A DNA stretch of 64,000 bases from Cupriavidus sp. D384 (GTDB lineage Bacteria; Pseudomonadota; Gammaproteobacteria; Burkholderiales; Burkholderiaceae). The position numbers and the translations under genes were made by a program. The notes beneath the pieces are model-generated. The model was not told the DNA's origin, searched no databases, and saw only the letters and a list, made by a program, of their open reading frames with translations. The stretch lies in contig NZ_BBQI01000090.1 in NCBI RefSeq assembly GCF_001652915.1, forward strand, positions 1 through 64,000, written 5' to 3'. Shown piece by piece: positions 53,131 through 63,309 of the stretch (its first letter is position 1; each line of letters opens with the position of its first letter).

Positions 53131-53469
53131 ATGGCAATGGGCGTGACGAGCGGCTACTGGTACATGTGGCATCTCTATTCCAGTGGAGTGGTCTACTGCG
53201 CATTGGGAATGCCCCATATCGAATGCACTGGCGGCCGCTGGCGCGAACTTCATCCACATCTTCCGGCACGTGACCGGTACGCCCAGTCGAAGCTGCTGCA
53301 GGCGACCATCGCATTCATGGAGGTACGCGGCGAGATTCCCGTGCCGCCCGGCGCAGACCGCATGCGCCTGCTCTATTCCCGCTACCTGCCGTGGAGCGAC
53401 CGGCTGCGCACCCAGGCCCCGCAAACTGGCGAAAATCCCTCTGATCTCCCCACCCCTGTTGCAGTCTGA
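53131..53469 (+). CDS. Hypothetical protein
   Basis: A 112-residue frame (110 if the ATG at 53137, better spaced from GAAGG, is used) with Trp/Tyr-rich N-terminus (YWYMWHLYSSGVVYCALGMPH) and a charged, Pro-rich C-terminal half. Third-position G/C is high, as in neighbouring genes, which supports coding. No family recognised. It lies alone between the ppiC terminator and the convergent purL gene. The rest of the 52989-53567 gap holds nothing I can name. Confidence 0.5.
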   Translation: MAMGVTSGYWYMWHLYSSGVVYCALGMPHIECTGGRWRELHPHLPARDRYAQSKLLQATIAFMEVRGEIPVPPGADRMRLLYSRYLPWSDRLRTQAPQTGENPSDLPTPVAV

Positions 53470-53567
53470 GACCTTTCTCATGACCTGACACAAGCGCCCG
53501 GTTTTTGGACACACAAGTTCACGGTATGGCTCTATATGGTCAGACGATGACCCCGCACCGTTAGGCA

Positions 53568-53597
53568 AACAAAAACGCCCGCTTGCGCGGGCGTTTC
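53568..53597 (-). terminator. Rho-independent terminator of purL
   Basis: On the minus strand GAAACGCCCGC-GCAA-GCGGGCGTTTTTGTTT: an 8-9 bp stem with a GCAA tetraloop and T-tract, about 20 bp after the purL stop. The A-tract on the other side could also make it work for the plus strand. Confidence 0.92.
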
Positions 53598-53617
53598 GTT
53601 CGAAGCAGCGGGCTCGA

Positions 53618-56600
53618 TCAACCGACCCACTTGCGCGCATTGCGGAACATGCGCATCCACGGGCTGCCGCCGTCGGCGATGTCCTTCCAGGCGTCGGGTG
53701 CCCAGCTCATCGTTGCGGCACGGAACACGCGCTCCGGGTGCGGCATCAGCGCGGTAAAGCGGCCATCGACCGTCGTCACCGACGTGATGCCCTGCGGCGA
53801 GCCATTCGGGTTCAGCGGATAGTTCTGCGTCACGGCACCGCGGTTGTCGACGAAGCGCAGCGCCACGTCCACCTTCGCGATATCGCCCTGTTGCGAGAAA
53901 TCGGCAAAGCCTTCGCCGTGCGCCACGGCGATGGGGATGCGGCTGCCTTCCATGCCGGCAAAGAACATCGACGGCGACTGCTGAACTTCCACGGTGACGA
54001 AGCGTGCCTCGTACTGTTCCGACTGGTTGCGCGTGAACTTCGGCCATGCGCCGGCACCCGGGATGATCGGGGCCAGGTTGCTCAGCATCTGGCAACCGTT
54101 ACACACGCCGAGCGCGAACGTGTCCTGGCGATTGAAAAACGCCGCGAACTGCTCGGCCATCTGACCGTTGAACAGGATTGTCTTCGCCCAGCCCTCGCCA
54201 GCGCCCAGCACGTCGCCGTAGCTGAAGCCGCCGCAGGCAACGAAACCCTTGAAATCGGCCAGGTTGGCGCGGCCGGCGATCAGGTCGCTCATATGCACGT
54301 CGACCGTATCGAACCCGGCCATGTCCATGCTGTAGGCCATTTCGATCTGCGAATTGACGCCCTGCTCGCGCAGGATCGCCACTCGCGGACGATTGCCCGT
54401 GGCAATGAACGGCGCGGCAATGTCCTGCGCCGGATCGAAGGTCAGCACGGGGCTGATGCCAGGATCGGCGGCGTCCAGCACGCTGTCGTACTCGCTATCG
54501 GCACAGGCAGGGTTGTCGCGCAGGCGAGCGATGCGCCAGCTTACCTCGGTCCAGGTGCGCTGCAGGTCGGCACGGGCTGCGCCGAAGACCTTCTTCGCGT
54601 CGCGATAGATCTCGATCTGGTCGTTCGTGTTCGGCTTGCCGATCACGTGGCTGCACGCCGACAGGCCGGCCTCGCGCAGCACCGCGAATACGGCATCGCG
54701 CTCTTCCGCACGCACCTGGATCACGGCGCCCAGCTCTTCGGAGAACAGTGCGCGCAGCGTCTGGTCGTTACGACGTTCGGCAACCTGCTGCGCCCAGTTC
54801 TTGGCGTCGCCGTAATCCTGCTCCTGGTTCGGGTCCAGCGTCAGCATGTCGACGTTGAGCGACACGCCGGTATGGCCCGCGAATGCCATTTCCGCCACGG
54901 TCGCCATAAAGCCACCGTCGGAACGGTCGTGATAGGCCAGCAGCTTGCCTTCGCGGTTCAGGCGCTGGATCACGTTGAAGAAGTTCTTCAGGTCTTCCGG
55001 GCTGTCCACGTCCGGAGCGCGGTCGCCCACCTGCTGCGTCACCTGCGCCAGGATGCTGCCGCCCATGCGGTTCTTCGCACGGCCGAGATCGATGGCGATC
55101 AGCGTGGAGTCGCCAAGGTCGGTACGCAGTTGCGGGGTGAGCGTCTTGTTGGTGTCATCCACGGCGGCAAACGCCGAGATGATCAGCGAGACCGGGGCGA
55201 CCACTTCCTTGTCGCCATCGGCATCCGACCACTTGGTGCGCATCGACAGCGAATCCTTGCCCACCGGAATGCTGATGCCCAGCGCCGGGCACAGTTCCAT
55301 GCCGACGGCATGCACGGTGTCGTACAGCTTGGCATCTTCGCCAGCCACACCGCAGGCGGCCATCCAGTTGGCCGACAGCTTGACCTTGTTCAGGTCCTTG
55401 ACCGGGGCGGCCGCCAGGTTGGTCAGCGCCTCGCCAATCGCCATGCGGCCCGAAGCCGGAGCGTCGATCACGGCCAGCGGCGTGCGCTCGCCCATCGTCA
55501 TTGCCTCGCCGGCACGACCCTTGTAGTCGAGCGTGGTCACGGCCACGTCCGCCACCGGCACCTGCCACGGACCAACCATCTGGTCACGTGCATTCATGCC
55601 GCCCACGGTACGGTCGCCGATGGTGATCAGGAACGACTTGCTGGCCACGGTCGGATGACGCAGCACGTCGCTCACGGCCTGCTCCAGCGCGATGCCGGTC
55701 ACGTCCACCGGCGGCAGCTCGCGCTCCACGCGCTGCACATCGCGGTGCATGCGCGGCGGCTTGCCCAGCAGCACGTCCATCGGCATGTTGACCGTGAAGT
55801 GCTCCTTCAGCGCGGCGTCCACATCGGCGTCCACCAGCTGCAGCTGCTTTTCCTCGGTGGCGATGCCCACCACGGCAAACGGCGAGCGCTCGCGCTCGCA
55901 CATGGCCTGGAAGCGCGGCAGGTCGTTCGGGGCGATTGCCAGAACATAGCGTTCCTGCGACTCGTTGCACCAGATTTCCGCGGGCGACAAGCCCGATTCT
56001 TCCAGGTGCACCTGGCGCAGTTCGAAACGCGCGCCGCGGTCGGCACCGTCAACCAGTTCCGGGAACGCATTCGAGATGCCGCCCGCGCCAACGTCATGGA
56101 TCGACAGGATCGGGTTGTCCTCGCCCAGTTGCCAGCAGGCGTTGATCACTTCCTGGGCACGGCGCTCCATTTCGGGGTTGCCACGCTGCACCGAGTCGAA
56201 GTCGAGGTCGGCCGTATTGGTGCCGGTAGCCATCGAACTGGCGGCACCGCCGCCCATGCCGATGCGCATGCCCGGGCCGCCCAACTGGATCAGCAGCGTG
56301 CCGGCCGGCAGCGGGTTCTTGTGCGTGTGGCCGGCGTCGATATTGCCGATGCCGCCGGCAATCATGATCGGCTTGTGGTAGCCGCGCACCGTGCCGCCCA
56401 CGTTCTGCTCGTAGACGCGGAAGTAGCCACCCAGGTTGGCGCGGCCGAATTCGTTGTTGAACGCGGCGCCGCCGAGCGGGCCGTCGATCATGATCTGCAG
56501 CGGCGACGCGATGCGATCCGGCTTGCCGGTCACGCCGGGCTTGTCGTCGGGATTGCGATGCGCCACCGGCTGGGCGGCGTCGCGGGCATTTTCCCAGCCC

Positions 56601-57664
56601 TCGACGGCATCCGGCAGCATCAGGTTCGACACCGTGAAGCCGGTCAGGCCGGCCTTGGGCTTGGCACCACGGCCCGTGGCGCCTTCGTCGCGGATTTCAC
56701 CACCGGCGCCGGTCGAGGCCCCCGCGAACGGCGAGATGGCGGTCGGGTGGTTGTGCGTTTCCACCTTCATCAGCGTATGGGTCAGCGCCTCGTGGCGGCC
56801 ATACTTCTGGTCCGCGCCGCGCGGGAACCAGCGCTCGGCCACATCGCCCTCCATCACCGCCGAATTATCCGAATAGGCGACGATCGAGCCCTGCGGGTTC
56901 AGCTGGTGCGTGTTGCGGATCATCGCGAACAGCGACTTGTCCTGCGCCACGCCATCGATGGTCCAGGTGGCGTTGAAGATCTTGTGGCGGCAATGTTCGC
57001 TGTTGGCCTGGGCGAACATCATCAACTCGACATCGGTCGGATTGCGGCCGAGCTTGCCGTAGTTTTCCAGCAGATAGTCGATTTCGTCGTCCGACAGCGC
57101 CAGGCCCATGGCCGTATTGGCGTCCACCAGGGCGCCGCGGCCTGTCGAGATGTCGATGAACTGCAGCGGCTTGGCCGGCAGTTCCTGGAACAGGCCGGCC
57201 GCTTCCTCGCGCGAGGCGATCACGGTCTCGGTCATGCGGTCGAACAGGTGCGCGGCCACGGCGGCACGGGTGCCGGCGTCCAGCGTCTTGCGGCCGCGCA
57301 GCAGCCCCTTCTTGCAGACCACGGTGATCTCGATGCCGCGCTCGATGCGATGCACGTGGGTCAGGCCGCAGTGATGGGCGATATCGGTGGCCTTGCTGGC
57401 CCACGGCGAAATGGTGCCGAAACGCGGAATCACCACGAAGCGGTCGCCCTCGGGCTGGGCCGTGAACGGTGCGCCATAGGTCAGCATCGCGCCAATGCGC
57501 GTCTGGTCCTCGGCGGACAGCGGCGTGTCCGAATCGACGAAATGCACGAACTGGCCATGCACGGATTCAATATCGGCGTCGACTTGTTGCAGGGCGGCAA
57601 GCAGGCGTTGCTGACGGAAAGCGGAAAGCGCCAAAGCGCCGGGGAAGCACGAGAAATGCGCCAT
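53618..57664 (-). CDS. purL: Phosphoribosylformylglycinamidine synthase (single-chain)
   Basis: This 1348-residue enzyme of the large gammaproteobacterial/betaproteobacterial type makes FGAM from FGAR, glutamine and ATP in purine synthesis. It has the N-terminal PurS-like part, two AIRS-like halves ([32 protein letters not shown] region for ATP/substrate) and a C-terminal glutamine amidotransferase. The amidotransferase nucleophile is Cys1188 in GVCNGCQML, and a His/Glu pair lies in VAHGEGF and LMPHPER. Length is as expected (about 1290-1350). Its own promoter region with a palindrome lies upstream. Confidence 0.97.
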   Translation of the reverse strand: MAHFSCFPGALALSAFRQQRLLAALQQVDADIESVHGQFVHFVDSDTPLSAEDQTRIGAMLTYGAPFTAQPEGDRFVVIPRFGTISPWASKATDIAHHCGLTHVHRIERGIEITVVCKKGLLRGRKTLDAGTRAAVAAHLFDRMTETVIASREEAAGLFQELPAKPLQFIDISTGRGALVDANTAMGLALSDDEIDYLLENYGKLGRNPTDVELMMFAQANSEHCRHKIFNATWTIDGVAQDKSLFAMIRNTHQLNPQGSIVAYSDNSAVMEGDVAERWFPRGADQKYGRHEALTHTLMKVETHNHPTAISPFAGASTGAGGEIRDEGATGRGAKPKAGLTGFTVSNLMLPDAVEGWENARDAAQPVAHRNPDDKPGVTGKPDRIASPLQIMIDGPLGGAAFNNEFGRANLGGYFRVYEQNVGGTVRGYHKPIMIAGGIGNIDAGHTHKNPLPAGTLLIQLGGPGMRIGMGGGAASSMATGTNTADLDFDSVQRGNPEMERRAQEVINACWQLGEDNPILSIHDVGAGGISNAFPELVDGADRGARFELRQVHLEESGLSPAEIWCNESQERYVLAIAPNDLPRFQAMCERERSPFAVVGIATEEKQLQLVDADVDAALKEHFTVNMPMDVLLGKPPRMHRDVQRVERELPPVDVTGIALEQAVSDVLRHPTVASKSFLITIGDRTVGGMNARDQMVGPWQVPVADVAVTTLDYKGRAGEAMTMGERTPLAVIDAPASGRMAIGEALTNLAAAPVKDLNKVKLSANWMAACGVAGEDAKLYDTVHAVGMELCPALGISIPVGKDSLSMRTKWSDADGDKEVVAPVSLIISAFAAVDDTNKTLTPQLRTDLGDSTLIAIDLGRAKNRMGGSILAQVTQQVGDRAPDVDSPEDLKNFFNVIQRLNREGKLLAYHDRSDGGFMATVAEMAFAGHTGVSLNVDMLTLDPNQEQDYGDAKNWAQQVAERRNDQTLRALFSEELGAVIQVRAEERDAVFAVLREAGLSACSHVIGKPNTNDQIEIYRDAKKVFGAARADLQRTWTEVSWRIARLRDNPACADSEYDSVLDAADPGISPVLTFDPAQDIAAPFIATGNRPRVAILREQGVNSQIEMAYSMDMAGFDTVDVHMSDLIAGRANLADFKGFVACGGFSYGDVLGAGEGWAKTILFNGQMAEQFAAFFNRQDTFALGVCNGCQMLSNLAPIIPGAGAWPKFTRNQSEQYEARFVTVEVQQSPSMFFAGMEGSRIPIAVAHGEGFADFSQQGDIAKVDVALRFVDNRGAVTQNYPLNPNGSPQGITSVTTVDGRFTALMPHPERVFRAATMSWAPDAWKDIADGGSPWMRMFRNARKWVG

Positions 57665-58009
57665 GATCGGTACGGTCAGGAGGCGAGGAAGGTAAGGCTA
57701 AACGGCGGCTGGCACTGCTGAATGGAATGCCGGCAGGCGGGAAACCGCTATTGTACCTTGTTGGCGGCCGCTTTTTGCATTGCGCAATGCGGCGCGGGCG
57801 GACAGCACCTGGAAAATCGGACGCCGGACGGCAAATCGCGCCGCCTGTGGCGCATCCGGCGCCTCCATTGCTGCCCCGAATCCGCGCCCGAATCCGCGGT
57901 CAACTTGCCCCGACCTCCCCAACCCGTCCGGCCTCCGGCCCGTCGGACAAGGGCCAGACGTAGCCCGGCAAGGTCCCGGTGAGGTTCCGGAATCCGCCCA
58001 AAAGTGGCG
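57665..58009. other. Intergenic region upstream of purL
   Basis: These 345 bases contain a minus-strand -10-like TACAAT (57750-57755) and a 14-bp palindrome (57777-57790) that probably serve purL. The remainder is GC-rich, with short open frames on both strands that I do not believe are genes. Confidence 0.5.
57750..57790 (-). promoter_or_regulatory. Putative purL promoter with a 14-bp palindrome
   Basis: TACAAT (minus strand, 57755-57750) is a good -10 hexamer, 85 bases before the purL ATG. The perfect palindrome GCATTGCGCAATGC lies at 57777-57790, about where the -35 box should be; the -35 itself is poor (GCAAAA). This layout suits regulated transcription. It is not a close match to the E. 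coli PurR box. Confidence 0.45.
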
Positions 58010-58606
58010 TCAGAGCGAAGTTGCCGAGCGCGCCGCCTGCTCGTAGAGCCCGGTCAGCACCCGCAGCAGCCGCGCCAGTTCGCCGATTTCCACGTTTTCG
58101 TCACTGCCTTGCGTGAAATTGCTGGTCAGGCACTGCTCGCGGATTTCGCGATACCTGGCGCAGGCCTCGGTGCCTGCCTGCGTGGTGGCGTAGGTGGCCT
58201 CCTTGCCTACCCGCTCGCCAGCCACCAGCCCCAGCCCGACAAGCTTCTTCAGCGAATAGGTGACCAGGTGGGTGTCCTCGACATTGAGCACGAAGCAGAT
58301 GTCGGCCAGGCGCTTGGCACGCCCCCGGTGGTTCACATGGTGCAGCACCAGCACATCGAGGAAGGTCAGGTCCCGTACCCCGGCGGCACCCATGCAGCGC
58401 ACCACCCACCGGCTATAGGCGTTGTAGGCCGTGTTCAGGCCGAATTCGAACTCGGACAGCTCCGGGCTGCGCACCGACACCAGGTGCGCCGACGACACGA
58501 TATTGACGCCTGCGGCACGGGCCAGCGGCGCAGTCCGCGCGGCGGCGTCCGGATCAGCGCCCCCAGCGGCATCGGCGTGGCGTTCCGGGGCGGGCTTGCG
58601 TGCCAT
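58010..58606 (-). CDS. Winged-helix regulator, predicted MarR family
   Basis: This 198-residue regulator has a 40-residue basic/Ala-rich N-terminus and then a MarR-like core (FGLNTAYNAYSRWVVRCM helix; LTFLDVLVLHHVNHRGRAKRLADICFVLNVEDTHLVTYSLKKLVGLGLVAGERVGKEATYATT winged helix). Start at 58606 follows GGGAGACCC. It is divergent from the amidase/TRAP cluster. A TGAAT-6-ATTCA dyad in between is a likely binding site. Confidence 0.85.
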   Translation of the reverse strand: MARKPAPERHADAAGGADPDAAARTAPLARAAGVNIVSSAHLVSVRSPELSEFEFGLNTAYNAYSRWVVRCMGAAGVRDLTFLDVLVLHHVNHRGRAKRLADICFVLNVEDTHLVTYSLKKLVGLGLVAGERVGKEATYATTQAGTEACARYREIREQCLTSNFTQGSDENVEIGELARLLRVLTGLYEQAARSATSL

Positions 58607-58737
58607 GGATGGGTCTCCCAGTAAGGTCGGCGGGGTGCGGCGGGACCATGGCCAAGGCGACCACGGTGGCGATAGGTGAAAGCCCGAAGCGGGTTCGGGC
58701 AATTTCGGCTTGACAGTTTATCGGCGAATTCTCAGCA

Positions 58738-58753
58738 TGAATACCTTAATTCA
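58738..58753. promoter_or_regulatory. Inverted repeat TGAAT-N6-ATTCA, candidate MarR operator
   Basis: A 16-bp dyad between the divergent MarR-like and amidase genes, A/T-rich in a GC-rich setting. A TTGACA (58710-58715) on the plus strand lies 17 bp before CAGCAT, so the dyad overlaps the start of the putative amidase transcript. Function inferred from position. Confidence 0.5.
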
Positions 58754-58812
58754 CAGAGGCAATGCGTGAATGCGGTCTGGTTCCGCCAAGCCTTTCATCG
58801 TCACACCGCCGC

Positions 58813-60183
58813 ATGCTGCCTCATCCCGACCCGCTTGAATCGCTTGAATCCCTTCACGCCAGCCTGCGCGCCGGCCTGACGTCCCGCGCCGACCTGATCG
58901 CCGAAGCGGCCGCCCGCGCGGCCAGCCCCGCTGGCAAGGCCGTCTACCTCCACACCACTTTCGATGCCGCCAGGCAGGTGGCACGGGCCGCAGACGCCGC
59001 GGCGCAGGCCGGCAAGCCGCTGCATCCACTGGCAGGCCTGCCCGTATCGGTCAAGGACCTGTACGACATGGCCGGCGAGGTCACACGCGCCGCGTCGGCG
59101 GCCCGTGAAGATGCCGCGCCAGCCACTGCCGATGCCGCCGTGGTGGCCAGATTGCGCGCGGCAGGGGCCGCCGTGGTTGGCCGCACCAACATGACCGAGT
59201 TTGCGTTTTCGGGCGTCGGCATCAATCCCCATTTCGGCACGCCGGTGAATCCTTGCGATCGCACCACACCACGCATTCCGGGCGGGTCGTCGTCGGGTGC
59301 GGCGGTTTCCGTCGCGCTGGGCACGGCGGTGGCGGCGCTGGGCAGCGACACCGGCGGATCGATCCGGATTCCGGCCGCGCTGTGCGGCATCACCGGCTAC
59401 AAGCCCACGGCGCGCCGCGTGCCGCTGACCGGCGCCTTTCCGCTCTCCTACACGCTCGACACGGCCTGCGCCATGGCGCGCACGCTGTCCGACTGCATTG
59501 CCGTGGACAGTGTCATCGCCGACGCACCGGTCATCCCGGTCATCGCCTCCCCTGCGGCGCTTCGGCTCGCCATCCCGCGCCAGGTTGTGGTCGATGACAT
59601 GGACGAAGCGGTGGCGCGCGCCTTCGATCGCGCCATTGGCCGGCTTTCGGCGGCCGGGGTGCGCGTGGAACACGTGGATATGCCGGAACTGTCCGAACTT
59701 GCTGGCCTGAACGCCGGCGGCGGCTTCTCGGCGCCCGAGGCCTACTCCCATCATCGCGCCTTGCTGACCACCCATCGTGACCGCTACGACCCGCGCGTGC
59801 TGAGCCGCATCGAGCGTGGTGCCGCAATGACCGCGGCCGACTACATCGCACTGCACCGTGCCCGGCTGGACTGGATCGCCCGCATGGAAGCGCGCCTGGC
59901 GCCGTTCGATGCCGTGGTCTGCCCGACCGTGCCGATGGTGGCCCCGCCGATTGCCCCGCTGGTGGCCGATGATGCCCTGTTCTTCCGCACCAACGCCCTG
60001 CTGCTGCGCAATACGTCGGCCTTCAACTTTCTGGACGGCTGCTCGGTATCGCTGCCGTGCCAGGCGCCGGACGAATTGCCGGCAGGGCTGATGCTGTCGC
60101 ACGGCCCGATGCGCGATGCGCAGCTGCTGGGCACGGCCCTTGCATTGGAATCGATCGTTCGACCGTCACAGCACGCCGGCTGA
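58813..60183 (+). CDS. Amidase (amidase-signature family)
   Basis: This 456-residue enzyme has the Ser-cisSer-Lys triad: Lys81 (PVSVKDLYD), Ser159 (GGSSSG) and nucleophile Ser183 (SDTGGSIRIPA). It hydrolyses an amide to acid and ammonia in the cytoplasm; substrate unknown. The start could instead be ATG 58762, adding 17 residues without family similarity; ATG 58813 is preferred on homology, though it lacks a ribosome site. Followed by TRAP transporter genes, so the amide or its relative is probably imported. Confidence 0.88.
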   Translation: MLPHPDPLESLESLHASLRAGLTSRADLIAEAAARAASPAGKAVYLHTTFDAARQVARAADAAAQAGKPLHPLAGLPVSVKDLYDMAGEVTRAASAAREDAAPATADAAVVARLRAAGAAVVGRTNMTEFAFSGVGINPHFGTPVNPCDRTTPRIPGGSSSGAAVSVALGTAVAALGSDTGGSIRIPAALCGITGYKPTARRVPLTGAFPLSYTLDTACAMARTLSDCIAVDSVIADAPVIPVIASPAALRLAIPRQVVVDDMDEAVARAFDRAIGRLSAAGVRVEHVDMPELSELAGLNAGGGFSAPEAYSHHRALLTTHRDRYDPRVLSRIERGAAMTAADYIALHRARLDWIARMEARLAPFDAVVCPTVPMVAPPIAPLVADDALFFRTNALLLRNTSAFNFLDGCSVSLPCQAPDELPAGLMLSHGPMRDAQLLGTALALESIVRPSQHAG

Positions 60184-60314
60184 GCCAGGCCCGCGCCGTG
60201 ACCGCAGTACCGCGCCATGTCTCAGACATCGAGACCGGCGCGGCGGCAGTTCCAGGTAGTTCCAAACCCGCGCAGTCGGGCAGGCGCCCGCGCGCAACAC
60301 CAGGAGAGATCGAG

Positions 60315-61286
60315 ATGCGAGTCAAGGCAATGGCAGTCGCGGCGGCGGCACTGCTGCTGGCCGCCACGGCGGCACGGGCGGATACCAAGTGGGACCTGCC
60401 AACCGGATACCCGGCCACCAACCTGCACACCGAAAACCTGCAGCAGATGGCCAACGATGTGGAAAAGGCCACCAGCGGCAAGCTCAAGATCGTGATCCAC
60501 CCGAACGGCTCGCTGCTCAAGGCCAACGAGATCAAGCGCGGCGTGCAGACCGGGCAGGTGCAGATGGGTGAAATCCTGATGTCGCTGCTGGCGAACGAAA
60601 ACCCCGTGTTCGGCGTCGACGCCGTGCCGTTCCTGGCCACCAGCTACGCCGATTCGTACCGGCTCTGGCAGGCCTCGAAGCCGGTCACCGACAAGGTGCT
60701 GGACCGCCAGGGCATGAAGCTGCTGTATGCGGTGGCCTGGCCCCCGCAGGGCATCTACGCGAACAAGCCGATCAACAACGCCGCCGACATGAAGGGCCTG
60801 AAATGGCGCGCCTACAACCCGGCCACGTCGAAGATCGCCGAACTGGTCAGTGCCCAGCCGGTGACGATCCAGGCCGCCGATCTGGCCCAGGCCCTGGCAA
60901 CGGGCACGGTCAACTCGTTCATGTCGTCAGGCGCCACCGGCGTGGACACCAAGGTCTGGGAATCGGTGAAGTATTTCTACACCGTCGACGCCTGGCTGCC
61001 CAAGAACATGCTGGTGGTCAGCAAGAAGGCCTTCAACGCGCTGGACAAGCCCACCCAGGACGCCCTGCTCAAGGCCGTGGCCGATGCCGAGAAGCGCGGT
61101 TGGCAGGTATCGGAACAGAAGACCAGGGAATATCTGGGCACGTTGTCGAAGAACGGCATGACCGTGGCCCCGCCGTCGCCCCAGCTCAAGGGTGACATGC
61201 AGAAAGTGGGCGAGATCATGGTCGGCGAATGGGCCAGGAGCGCCGGCGACGACGGCAAGGCCATCCTCGACGCCTATCGCAAATAA
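60315..61286 (+). CDS. dctP: TRAP transporter substrate-binding protein DctP
   Basis: This 323-residue exported receptor has a signal peptide (residues 1-22, ATAARA) and DctP-family features ANDVEKATSGKLKIVIHPNGSL, GVQTGQVQMGEI and the conserved Arg in LKWRAYNPATSK that binds the ligand carboxylate. It delivers an organic acid or amino-acid-like ligand to DctQM. CAGGAGAG precedes the start. 131 bp after the amidase. Confidence 0.93.
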   Translation: MRVKAMAVAAAALLLAATAARADTKWDLPTGYPATNLHTENLQQMANDVEKATSGKLKIVIHPNGSLLKANEIKRGVQTGQVQMGEILMSLLANENPVFGVDAVPFLATSYADSYRLWQASKPVTDKVLDRQGMKLLYAVAWPPQGIYANKPINNAADMKGLKWRAYNPATSKIAELVSAQPVTIQAADLAQALATGTVNSFMSSGATGVDTKVWESVKYFYTVDAWLPKNMLVVSKKAFNALDKPTQDALLKAVADAEKRGWQVSEQKTREYLGTLSKNGMTVAPPSPQLKGDMQKVGEIMVGEWARSAGDDGKAILDAYRK

Positions 61287-61407
61287 GGCAAGCAAGGCAT
61301 CAGAACCGCCTCGCGTTTTGCTCCACCGGCACGGCGTGCATGCCCCAGGGCATGGCGCCGGGCTTGGTCCATGCTGTCTGCAGTACTACCGGTAGCCTGT
61401 CATCTCC

Positions 61408-61959
61408 ATGGAAGCCCCCCTCATCAAGAAGCGATGGCTCGACCATCTGCTTGACGCGTTCGCCGCGCTCGGCGCGCTCTGTATCCTGGCCGTCTGCATC
61501 GTCATGATCGCGATGTCGATCTCGCGCGAGACCCTGTTCGTGCTCAAGGGCGGCGACGACATCGTCGCGTGGCTGTGCGCGGCGTCTGCCTTTCTGATCC
61601 TCGGCCAGACCTTCCAGCACGGCGGCATCGTGCGTGTGGAAATGCTGCTCGATGCGGTCGGCCCCCGGCGCCGCTGGCCGCTGGAAGCGCTGTCGCTCAC
61701 GATCTGCCTGGTCTTCGCCGGCTATGCCGCCTGGGCGCTCGGCACGTTCGCCTGGCAAAGCTGGGACATCAACGATGTCTCGCAAGGCCAGATCGTGATT
61801 CCGCTCTGGATTCCGCAGAGCTTTGCCGTGCTCGGCGCCATCGGATTCCTGCTGGCCGTGGCCGACGAATGGCTGCGTGTGGTGCGCCGGCAGAAGCCGC
61901 GCTACCAGCTGGCGCAGGAGGCCAAGCTGGCCGCCGGCGATTTCGGGGAGACCGTCTGA
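61408..61959 (+). CDS. dctQ: TRAP transporter small permease DctQ
   Basis: This 183-residue protein has four membrane helices (about residues 17-38, 52-72, 91-111, 131-150) and the DctQ-type AWLCAASAFLILGQTFQHGGIVRVEML between helices 2 and 3. It shares one base with the following dctM (TGATG). It pairs with DctM for sodium-driven import. Confidence 0.9.
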   Translation: MEAPLIKKRWLDHLLDAFAALGALCILAVCIVMIAMSISRETLFVLKGGDDIVAWLCAASAFLILGQTFQHGGIVRVEMLLDAVGPRRRWPLEALSLTICLVFAGYAAWALGTFAWQSWDINDVSQGQIVIPLWIPQSFAVLGAIGFLLAVADEWLRVVRRQKPRYQLAQEAKLAAGDFGETV

Positions 61960-63269
61960 TGAGCACCGTACTCGTTGCACTGGTCCTGCTGCTGGTGATG
62001 ATCGTCTTCCTGGCAATTGGCGCCTGGATTCCGGTCGCCATCGCCGTCACGTCGTGGGTGGGCCTGGTGATCTTCTCCGACCACGACGCACTGGTGAACC
62101 TGGCAAACGCGTGGTGGTCGTCCAGCGCGTCGTACACGCTGGCGTCGCTGCCACTGTTCGTGTGGATGGGCGAAATCCTGTTCCGCACCAAGCTTTCCGA
62201 GCAGATGTTCAACGGCCTGTCGCCATGGCTGAACTGGCTGCCGGGACGCCTCATGCACGTCAACATCCTGGGCTGCGGCATCTTCGGATCGGTCTCGGGA
62301 TCGTCGGCGGCCACCTGCGCCACGATTGCCAAGTCCGCCCTGCCCGAACTGACCCGGCGCGGCTACGACGAGCGCGTCACGCTGGGGTCGCTGTCGTGCG
62401 CGGGCACGCTGGGTATCCTCATCCCGCCATCGATCACGATGGTGGTGTACGCGGTGTCGGCCGACGTGTCGATCATCCGCGTGTTCCTGGCCGGGTTCCT
62501 GCCGGGGCTGCTGCTGATGCTGCTGTTCTCGGGCTATATCGTGGTCTGGGCGCTGATGAACCCTAGCCGGACCCCGCCGGCCGAGACCTTCGGCTGGGGC
62601 GCGCGCCTGGCATCGATCCGGCAGCTGATGCCCTGCATCATCCTGATCGCGTTCATCACCTGGATCATGATGGCCGGCTATTCCACCGCCACCGAGGCGG
62701 CCGCCTATGGCGTGGTGGCGTCGCTGGCGCTCGCCTGGGCCGGCGGATCGCTGACGCGCAAGGCGTTCTGGGAAAGCCTGATGTCGGCCACCCGGCTGAC
62801 CGCGATGATCATGTTCGTGCTGGGCGCCACGTCGTTCCTGTCGGTCACCATGAGCTTCACGGGCATTCCGCGCGCGCTGGCCGAGTGGGTGGCCGCGCTG
62901 CACCTGTCGCCGTGGGCGCTGATCGCGGTACTGACCGTGATCTACATCCTGCTGGGCACGGCGCTCGACGGCATTTCGATGATCGCGCTGACCACGGCCA
63001 CGGTGCTGCCCATGGTGCAGGCCGCCGGGTTCGATCTGGTATGGTTTGGCATCTTCATCGTGCTGCTGGTGGAAATCGCAGAGGTGACGCCGCCGGTGGG
63101 CTTCAACCTCTTCGTGCTCCAAAGCATGACAGGCAAGGACAGCAACTATATTGCGCGCGTGTCACTGCCGTTCTTCATGATGATGGTCGTTGCCATCGGC
63201 ATCATCACGGTCTGGCCGACCGTGGTCACCTGGCTGCCCGACGTGGTGATGGCGAAGGAGCTCAAGTAG
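61959..63269 (+). CDS. dctM: TRAP transporter large permease DctM
   Basis: This 436-residue permease has about twelve helices. Family motifs: GCGIFGSVSGSSAATCATIAKSALPEL, GTLGILIPPSITMVVYAV and a C-terminal AEVTPPVGFNLFVLQSM. It carries the translocation pathway and sodium sites. Translation is coupled to dctQ through the TGATG overlap. Confidence 0.95.
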   Translation: MSTVLVALVLLLVMIVFLAIGAWIPVAIAVTSWVGLVIFSDHDALVNLANAWWSSSASYTLASLPLFVWMGEILFRTKLSEQMFNGLSPWLNWLPGRLMHVNILGCGIFGSVSGSSAATCATIAKSALPELTRRGYDERVTLGSLSCAGTLGILIPPSITMVVYAVSADVSIIRVFLAGFLPGLLLMLLFSGYIVVWALMNPSRTPPAETFGWGARLASIRQLMPCIILIAFITWIMMAGYSTATEAAAYGVVASLALAWAGGSLTRKAFWESLMSATRLTAMIMFVLGATSFLSVTMSFTGIPRALAEWVAALHLSPWALIAVLTVIYILLGTALDGISMIALTTATVLPMVQAAGFDLVWFGIFIVLLVEIAEVTPPVGFNLFVLQSMTGKDSNYIARVSLPFFMMMVVAIGIITVWPTVVTWLPDVVMAKELK

Positions 63270-63309
63270 GCCCGCAAACCCGCAGTCATCCACAGGAAAC
63301 CCGCCCGGA

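Noticed and set aside
52951-53640. 229-codon minus-strand frame after purL
   Set aside because: Runs through two strong terminators and into the purL 3' end; Cys/His/Arg-rich without motifs.
53738-57721. 1327-codon open frame antisense to purL
   Set aside because: It mirrors purL over its whole length; in DNA with G/C at third positions the antisense frame lacks stop codons by default. Its translation is Arg/His/Gln-rich with no domain.
57698-57982. Short frames on both strands upstream of purL
   Set aside because: Pro/Arg-rich translations with no ribosome sites, overlapping the likely purL promoter.
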